From the NCBI GenBank assembly GCA_018623895.1, contig JAAZUY010000033.1:1-6337 (forward strand): a DNA stretch of 6,337 bases. The letters run 5' to 3'. Origin of the DNA: a bacterium. Its GTDB lineage: Bacteria > Bacillota_I > Bacilli_A > Acholeplasmatales > Acholeplasmataceae. A program made the translations under genes and the position numbers. Of this stretch, positions 1-4,235 are shown piece after piece (position 1 is the stretch's first letter; each line of letters opens with the position of its first letter). Under the pieces are notes generated by a model. That model was not told where the DNA came from and searched no databases. It saw only the letters and a program-made list of their open reading frames with translations.

Positions 1-23
1 ACCAATGCTTCTGAATTAAACAT
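1..23 (-). CDS. Start of an unidentified gene, cut by the window edge
   Basis: An ATG at 23-21 on the minus strand follows a very strong Shine-Dalgarno site (GGAGGAG, complement of 30-36) at a spacing of 6 bases. It opens a frame reading MFNSEALV before the window ends. The start lies inside the last codons of the preceding gene, giving an 8-base overlap (ATGTTTAA) in a different frame. This is a typical arrangement for translationally coupled genes of one operon. Only about eight residues are visible, so the product cannot be named. The start rests on the ribosome site and the overlap geometry, not on homology. Confidence 0.6.
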
Positions 24-402
24 TATCAACTCCTCCTTTCAAATCAATTATTAACATTTGATCTATATTATTCCAATTTGCTGGAAATTTCATAGGTTGT
101 TCTCCAAAATTATGTCCTGAGAGACTCATTATTTCTTCCATAAACGCTTTACTAGTTATTCTAGCATATGATGCTCTCACAGTAATCTTATACTTCTTAT
201 TGTCCGGGTATTGTTGTGACATCGCCTCATCTTTATTAAGAGGTTTTATAGCAATTTGATTCTCCTTTTCATTCACACCCAATAAGACGTTATATGCATG
301 TTCAAAAAAAGTTGATCCTTGTTTATTTAGAGTAATGTGACCTGATGCCATAGTAACAATTACTTCTTTTGGTTTTTCATTAAACCATTTAAAATTCGAC
401 AT
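16..402 (-). CDS. Conserved-looking hypothetical protein, 128 aa
   Basis: I do not recognise this protein by name. It has 128 residues, no signal peptide and no membrane segment, so it is probably cytosolic. Residues about 13-55 alternate short beta-like stretches (EVIVTMASGHITLNK, then an aromatic/acidic helix, then QIAIKP). This faintly recalls AbrB-like beta-hairpin DNA-binding folds, but no diagnostic motif is present and I do not assign one. Residues 70-95 (YKITVRASYARITSKAF) form a second beta/helix unit, and a hydrophobic strand (MLIIDL) sits near the C-terminus. The start is well supported: AGGAG (complement of 411-415) lies 8 bases upstream. It is the first gene of a leftward unit, overlaps the next gene by 8 bases, and stands back-to-back with the TPP-riboswitch-controlled thiT. 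The reading frame is convincing; the function is unknown. Confidence 0.8.
   Translation of the reverse strand: MSNFKWFNEKPKEVIVTMASGHITLNKQGSTFFEHAYNVLLGVNEKENQIAIKPLNKDEAMSQQYPDNKKYKITVRASYARITSKAFMEEIMSLSGHNFGEQPMKFPANWNNIDQMLIIDLKGGVDNV
30..36 (-). promoter_or_regulatory. Strong Shine-Dalgarno site inside the upstream gene
   Basis: GGAGGAG on the minus strand lies within the Gly-Gly-Val codons near the C-terminus of the 128-residue protein, 6 bases before the ATG at 23. It is the main evidence that a second minus-strand gene starts here. Confidence 0.6.
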
Positions 403-423
403 AAATATTTCTCCTATATATAA

Positions 424-452
424 ATTATATCATATATTATTTTAAATTACAA
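424..452 (-). promoter_or_regulatory. Promoter of the leftward hypothetical-gene unit
   Basis: On the minus strand there is a perfect extended -10 (TGATATAAT, complement of 424-432). A -35-like TTGTAA (complement of 447-452) lies 17 bases from the TATAAT hexamer. Transcription would start near 417, just upstream of the gene's ribosome site. Confidence 0.6.
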
Positions 453-500
453 AAAAATTATTTGATATTATTATTTATAAGTTTTAATAAGATTTTTATG

Positions 501-509
501 TGGTATAAT
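501..509 (+). promoter_or_regulatory. Extended -10 promoter of thiT
   Basis: TGGTATAAT is a perfect TATAAT at 504-509 with the extended TG at 501-502. No good -35 is seen at 15-18 bases (the region reads GTTTTAA), so it probably relies on the extended -10. The expected start near 515-517 coincides with the first bases of riboswitch helix P1, which supports both calls. Confidence 0.7.
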
Positions 510-514
510 TAAAT

Positions 515-594
515 TACACTACGGAGAGCGTAAAGCTGAGAGGATAGGATCGATTCGTAATCTAGACCAGGTAATGCTGGATTAGAATAGTGTA
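515..594 (+). promoter_or_regulatory. TPP riboswitch aptamer (THI element)
   Basis: This leader carries the thiamine pyrophosphate aptamer signature. The core CTGAGA at 536-541 is the pyrimidine-binding J3-2 element. P1 is TACACTA (515-521) with TAGTGTA (588-594), 7 perfect pairs. P2 is ACGGA (521-525) with TTCGT (554-558), including one G-T pair and competing for base 521. P3 is a very short stem, AGC/GCT (527-529/535-537). P4 is TCTA/TAGA (561-564/583-586). P5 is CCAG/CTGG (567-570/577-580), closed by the conserved TAAT-containing loop (571-576). It lies directly upstream of thiT, a thiamine transporter gene, which is a classic target. Departures from consensus are an A/T-rich P4, a short link between P2 and P4, and a 12-base stretch between CTGAGA and the P2 3' strand. 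TPP binding is expected to reduce thiT expression. Confidence 0.88.
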
Positions 595-595
595 T

Positions 596-619
596 TATCC
601 TTTTTGGATATTTTTTTTT
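596..619 (+). terminator. Riboswitch expression platform: short terminator-like hairpin
   Basis: TATCC (596-600), a loop of five T and GGATA (606-610) make a 5-pair stem followed by nine T (611-619). It starts one base after riboswitch helix P1 ends, and the thiT ribosome site (GGAGG, 620-624) follows the T run directly. The position and T run fit a TPP-dependent attenuator. The stem is weak, with only two G-C pairs, so blocking of ribosome access could contribute instead. A copy of GGATA inside the aptamer (542-546) could pair with 596-600 and act as antiterminator; this is inference. Confidence 0.55.
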
Positions 620-629
620 GGAGGAAATT

Positions 630-1304
630 ATGAAAAATATTAGAAAATTAGTTTATACAGCAATGTTAGTAACTTTAGCTATCTCAATTGACGTATTGGT
701 GTCAATCATTCCAGGATTAAATCTTAGTATGCCATTTGGTGGTCGCTTTTTTGGAATTTCAATGATTCCTCTTGTTTTCATAGGATTAAATTTTGGTTTA
801 AAATATGGTTTGATGGGTTGTTTTATATATGCAATGTATAATTTCGGTTCTGATTATATAATTTATCTTGATACATTAAGAGTAACATTAGAATCATGGA
901 CTGGAGAAACATGGTCTTTTTTCAAGATAGTATTGTTATTTTTGCTTGATTATGGAATACCTTTCACCGCATTTGGTTTATCAGGATTATTTTTTAATAT
1001 CAAAGGAAATACAAAGAAAATTATTTTATCATTTAGTTTTGTTAGTTTGGTAAGACTTATATCTTCGAGTTTGTCTGGAATACTTTTATGGTCAAGCTCA
1101 ATCAGATATGCCGTAAGCTCAGTAGAAGAAGGTCTTATGGAGCCAAATCTTGCAACACGTATTTTTGAATTTGTTGGTAATGATGTTTATTTTTATAGTT
1201 TTATTTATAATTTTTCTTACTTAATAACAACATTTGTTGTTTCCATACTTTTGGCAAGTTTAATTTCTAAAAGATTACCTAAAATAGTAAATGTTGATCA
1301 ATAA
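630..1304 (+). CDS. thiT: ThiT (YuaJ): thiamine-specific S component of an ECF transporter
   Basis: Membrane protein of 224 residues that captures thiamine and docks with the shared EcfA/EcfA'/EcfT energising module, which is not encoded here. Family landmarks recalled from Bacillus ThiT are present: LSMPFGG followed by SMIPLVFIGLNFGLKYGL (residues 32-61), LLDYGIPFTAFGLSGLF (105-121), LVRLISSSLSG (140-150) and YSFIYNFSYLITTF (189-202). D107/Y108 match the Glu/Asp-Tyr pair of the thiamine pocket, and Y189 and N194 match its later Tyr and Asn. About six hydrophobic segments are visible. It is some 30 residues longer than Bacillus ThiT, with extra loop sequence around 73-100 and 161-187. An upstream TTG at 618 is in frame, but it would consume the ribosome site (GGAGG, 620-624), so the ATG at 630 is the start. 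Control is by the upstream TPP riboswitch. Its 3' end overlaps convergent recU by 26 bases. Confidence 0.92.
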   Translation: MKNIRKLVYTAMLVTLAISIDVLVSIIPGLNLSMPFGGRFFGISMIPLVFIGLNFGLKYGLMGCFIYAMYNFGSDYIIYLDTLRVTLESWTGETWSFFKIVLLFLLDYGIPFTAFGLSGLFFNIKGNTKKIILSFSFVSLVRLISSSLSGILLWSSSIRYAVSSVEEGLMEPNLATRIFEFVGNDVYFYSFIYNFSYLITTFVVSILLASLISKRLPKIVNVDQ

Positions 1305-1842
1305 TCTTTAAATAATCAAGTCTGGGCATTAGACCATATTGAATTTCATAAGCAATTTTTTTAAATTTTTCATAAGGTATTGATTTTCTTTTTTCTGTCC
1401 CATCAAGAAACTTTTCTAAAGATTTATAAGGTAATAAAAAATATGTTTTGTGAAATTTAAAATGAATAATTAAAAAGGAAATACCCTTGTTATAATGGAT
1501 TTTTTTTAAATGCTCCCTTTGATGAGTATGTATGTTTGATAGTGGAAAGGAAGTTTTATTACTTGATTCTTTACAGTCAAAATCGATGTAAAAACCTTTA
1601 TATAGACCATTATAATCAGTAGTAGATGGGGATTTAAAGTAAGCTTCGGTAATTTTTGCTTTAGTTCTTGATGGATATTTGACTGAAACTAGTTGAATTG
1701 GTGTTGGTTTTTTATGAATTACTGCAATATCATTAATTAAATAAAAATTATTAGTTTGATTTATATCCTTCTCTAAAGACATACCTAGTTTTGAATAATT
1801 TCTTTTTTTTACAATCATTTTTTTTTTAATGGGATATTTCAT
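1279..1842 (-). CDS. recU: RecU Holliday junction resolvase
   Basis: Structure-specific endonuclease of 187 residues that cuts four-way DNA junctions during recombinational repair and chromosome segregation in low-GC Gram-positive bacteria. In Bacillus it also modulates RecA. Family blocks are clear: LGMSLEKDINQTNNFYL (19-35), IAVIHKKPTPIQLV (39-52), ITEAYFKSPSTTDYNG (64-79), YKGFYIDFDCKE (81-92), NKTSFPL (95-101) and PRLDY near the C-terminus. The catalytic PD-(D/E)xK set maps to D76, D87, D89 and K91. D89 stands where Bacillus RecU has Glu (DFEAKE there, DFDCKE here), a conservative change that should still bind metal. The N-terminal tail is somewhat shorter than in Bacillus. AGGAG (complement of 1848-1852) sits 5 bases before the ATG. 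In Bacillus recU precedes a class A penicillin-binding protein gene; here convergent thiT follows, so that link is broken. The stop is TAG. Confidence 0.95.
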   Translation of the reverse strand: MKYPIKKKMIVKKRNYSKLGMSLEKDINQTNNFYLINDIAVIHKKPTPIQLVSVKYPSRTKAKITEAYFKSPSTTDYNGLYKGFYIDFDCKESSNKTSFPLSNIHTHQREHLKKIHYNKGISFLIIHFKFHKTYFLLPYKSLEKFLDGTEKRKSIPYEKFKKIAYEIQYGLMPRLDYLKIIDQHLLF

Positions 1843-1867
1843 ATCTACTCCTAAAGGCTCTAAATAT

Positions 1868-1876
1868 ATTTTATCA
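1868..1876 (-). promoter_or_regulatory. Possible extended -10 promoter of recU
   Basis: TGATAAAAT on the minus strand matches an extended -10 with one change in the hexamer. It lies about 25 bases before the recU start codon, with the ribosome site in between. No convincing -35 is seen, so the call is tentative. Confidence 0.4.
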
Positions 1877-1911
1877 TGAACTAATTTTTTGTGTGGTAAA
1901 AGAATAAAATG

Positions 1912-1920
1912 TGTTATAAT
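1912..1920 (+). promoter_or_regulatory. Extended -10 promoter of the rnj–apt–relA cluster
   Basis: TGTTATAAT has a perfect TATAAT at 1915-1920 and the extended TG at 1912-1913. No good -35 is seen at normal spacing. The sequence around it (ATGTGTTATAATTAAGTTA) closely resembles the thiT promoter (ATGTGGTATAATTAAATTA). Transcription would start near 1927, leaving a leader of about 25 bases before the RNase J start. Confidence 0.65.
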
Positions 1921-1951
1921 TAAGTTAAATTAGTCGATTCAAAGGATATAT

Positions 1952-3628
1952 ATGTCAAAAATAAGATTTTTTGCATTAGGTGGTTTAAGTGAATATGGAA
2001 AAAATATGTATGTGTTTGAAATTGATAACAACCTATATATATTAGATGCTGGTATAAAATATCCCTCTCAGGAATTATATGGTGTTGATGAAATCATTCC
2101 TGACTATCGAATGCTAATAAGAGCTAAAAATAGAATCAAAGGGATTTTCTTGTCGCATGCTCACGAAGATCATATAGGTGCACTACCACATATTCTGAAG
2201 GAATTAAATGTACCAATATATGCAACTAAATTTACTATGAATGTTCTGAAAGATAGACTTGTAGAGGATAAGTTAAATTTAGATGAATATAAATTTAACG
2301 TTATTCATGAACATTCTATAATTAAGTTTGGAAATGTTAGGATTACTTTTTTTAATACTACTAATAATATTCCTGAATCTATCGGGATAGCAATACATAC
2401 AATTCAAGGATTGATCGTATATACTAGTGATTTTACTTTAGATCAAACTTCTAATCCAATTTATAAAACAAATTTCAAAAAAATCAATGAGTTATCTGAA
2501 AAAAATGTATTAGCTTTGTTGATTGAATCTGTAGGCTCATCAAGACATATTATAGGTGGATCTAGAGAAAATTTAGAGGGGCAATTACATAAAACATTTA
2601 CAAATGCTGAAAGCAGAATAATCGTTTCTCTTTTTTCATCTGACTTATATAGAATCCAACAGGTTATTGATTTTTCAGTTAATAATAAAAAGAGAATTGC
2701 TATAGTCGGAAGAAGGGCTCAAAGAATAGTAGATATTGCTATTTCTGAAGGTTATTTAAAGATTCCGAAAAAGAGTTTAATTAAACTAAAATTTGTAGAT
2801 GAAAAAAATAAAAATAATGATCATGATATTGTTGCAATTGTTATTGGCTCTAGACATGAACCATTTTATATGCTTCAAAGAATGTGCAGAAAACAAGATA
2901 GGTTGATTCATATTGAAGATAATGATACAGTTATGTTACTAACCCCACCGGTATTTGGAACTGAAAAAATGGCTTCTAGAACTTTAGACCTTCTTTTTAG
3001 AACCGAGGCTAAAATCATCCCAGTAAATAAAGAGTTGCATTCCTATAATCATGCATCTGCTGAAGAGTTAAAAATGATGATTCAGCTTTTTAATCCAAAA
3101 TATATTATTCCTATAATTGGAGAATATAGACACCAATATGGTCTAAGAAAGTTATCAGTTTCTTTGGGATATAGTGAAGATGATGTTTTGATTTTAGAAA
3201 ATGGAGATGCCGTTAACTTTCAAAATGAAGATATGTTTGTTGGAAAAAGAGACATTAAAGCAGGAGAAATATTAATTGATGGAACTCCAATTGGAAATAC
3301 GAACGATTATGTTATGAAAGATCGTGAGATTCTTGCTGAAGACGGGACATTACTAATTGTTGCTCACGTCAATCCAAAGCAAAAAAAGATAATAGGTGAA
3401 ATAGAAATTGTTACTAAAGGATTTGTATACATCCAGTCATCAGAAGAGCTATTAAATCAGGTCAAAGAACTATTTGAAAAAATTTCCAAGAAGCATTTAA
3501 CATCTAAATACATAAATTGGAATGATTTTAAGAGAGAAGCAAGAAATGGAATTAATAGATTTTTATACAGTGAAACTAAAAGAAAACCAATAACAATTCC
3601 AGTTTTAATTTCTGTAGATGATAATTAA
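1952..3628 (+). CDS. rnj: RNase J family protein with degenerate active site, J2-like
   Basis: Full-length (558 aa) beta-CASP metallo-beta-lactamase protein of the RNase J family, which handles 5'-3' decay and processing of mRNA and rRNA in the cytoplasm. The N-terminus is typical (FALGGLSEYGKNMYVFE, then LDAGIKYP), followed by HAHEDH at 69-74, the beta-CASP domain in the middle, GEYRHQ at 390-395 and a C-terminal domain ending FLYSETKRKPITIPVLISV. Aligned from memory with Bacillus RnjA, the ligands of HxHxDH and D160 are kept. The His of TTHSIPDS is Asn (N138), and the His of PIHGEYR is Ile (I389). HTSGHG has become HSYNHA (363-368), removing the Ser and Gly of the 5'-phosphate pocket. SDST has become IESV. 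Both metal sites therefore lose a ligand, so strong catalysis is unlikely. RNase J2 of Bacillus is also degenerate and pairs with active J1, and this may be such a partner. AAAGGA (1941-1946) precedes the ATG by 5 bases. It is the first gene of the cluster with apt and relA. Confidence 0.92.
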   Translation: MSKIRFFALGGLSEYGKNMYVFEIDNNLYILDAGIKYPSQELYGVDEIIPDYRMLIRAKNRIKGIFLSHAHEDHIGALPHILKELNVPIYATKFTMNVLKDRLVEDKLNLDEYKFNVIHEHSIIKFGNVRITFFNTTNNIPESIGIAIHTIQGLIVYTSDFTLDQTSNPIYKTNFKKINELSEKNVLALLIESVGSSRHIIGGSRENLEGQLHKTFTNAESRIIVSLFSSDLYRIQQVIDFSVNNKKRIAIVGRRAQRIVDIAISEGYLKIPKKSLIKLKFVDEKNKNNDHDIVAIVIGSRHEPFYMLQRMCRKQDRLIHIEDNDTVMLLTPPVFGTEKMASRTLDLLFRTEAKIIPVNKELHSYNHASAEELKMMIQLFNPKYIIPIIGEYRHQYGLRKLSVSLGYSEDDVLILENGDAVNFQNEDMFVGKRDIKAGEILIDGTPIGNTNDYVMKDREILAEDGTLLIVAHVNPKQKKIIGEIEIVTKGFVYIQSSEELLNQVKELFEKISKKHLTSKYINWNDFKREARNGINRFLYSETKRKPITIPVLISVDDN

Positions 3629-3713
3629 TTCTTCATGTAATCTATATAAACTTGTAAATATATCACATATATAATAAAATAAAAGAGTATTTTTTTGATT
3701 ATAAGGGGTAAAT

Positions 3714-4226
3714 ATGAATTTAAAAAATTATATTGCGGCAGTAAAAGATTTTCCAAAAAAAGGAATCTTATTTAGAGATATTACTCCTCTTCTTAAAGAC
3801 AAAATTGCACTAAAAAATACTATTGATAAGATGTGTCTTTTTGCTAAAGATAATAATACAACAGTTGTTTGTGGTCCAGAGGCTAGGGGCTTTATTTTTG
3901 GTACTCCAGTCGCATATTCTTTAGGAGTTGGTTTTGTTCCTATTAGAAAGCCAGGAAAATTACCTAGAAAATCTGTATCACATAAATACGAATTAGAGTA
4001 TGGAGAAAATATACTAAGCGTTCATCATGATGCTTTTAAAAAAGGTGATAAAGTTCTGATTGTAGACGATCTTTTAGCTACAGGAGGAACAATTTTAGCA
4101 ACTATAAAATTGATTGAGTCTTTAGGCGCTACTGTTGCTGGAGTTGTTTGTGTTATAGAATTAGACGATTTAAAAGGAAGAGAAAAAATTAAAGGATATA
4201 ATGTACAAAGTTTGATACATTATTAA
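3714..4226 (+). CDS. apt: Adenine phosphoribosyltransferase
   Basis: Cytosolic purine-salvage enzyme converting adenine plus PRPP to AMP and pyrophosphate. Its 170 residues match the usual family length. Visible landmarks are the APRT N-terminal block FPKKGILFRDITPLL (13-27), GPEARGF (54-60), PIRKPGKLP in the flexible loop (77-85), YELEYG (92-97) and the PRPP-binding loop VLIVDDLLATGGT (114-126) with acidic D118/D119. All expected catalytic elements look intact. AAGGGG (3703-3708) lies 5 bases before the ATG. It follows the RNase J gene by 85 bases with no convincing terminator between them, and precedes relA by 9 bases, so the three are probably co-transcribed. The apt–relA order is conserved in Bacillota. 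APRT consumes PRPP and makes AMP, which links it to the nucleotide pools that (p)ppGpp controls. Confidence 0.96.
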   Translation: MNLKNYIAAVKDFPKKGILFRDITPLLKDKIALKNTIDKMCLFAKDNNTTVVCGPEARGFIFGTPVAYSLGVGFVPIRKPGKLPRKSVSHKYELEYGENILSVHHDAFKKGDKVLIVDDLLATGGTILATIKLIESLGATVAGVVCVIELDDLKGREKIKGYNVQSLIHY

Positions 4227-4235
4227 TTTTAAAAA

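Noticed and set aside
618..629. TTG start four codons upstream of the thiT ATG
   Set aside because: The TTG-GAG-GAA codons are the Shine-Dalgarno site itself, leaving no ribosome site for a start at 618. The ATG at 630 is at ideal spacing and fits the family N-terminus.
1294..1301. Palindrome TTGATCAA in the thiT–recU overlap
   Set aside because: It is an 8-base palindrome with no loop and no T run. It lies in coding sequence and is expected by chance in AT-rich DNA.
3652..3675. Promoter-like TTGTAA and TATAAT before apt
   Set aside because: The spacing is only 12 bases and there is no extended TG, unlike the other promoters in the window. Chance is likely in such A/T-rich sequence, though a weak internal promoter cannot be excluded.
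3658..3696. Terminator between rnj and apt
   Set aside because: ATATAT-CAC-ATATAT (3658-3672) could pair but has no G-C pairs, and the T run at 3690-3696 is not preceded by a stable stem. I do not call a terminator.
4191..4196. AAAGGA as a ribosome site for relA
   Set aside because: It is 39 bases before the relA ATG, far beyond working distance, and lies in apt codons for conserved C-terminal residues.
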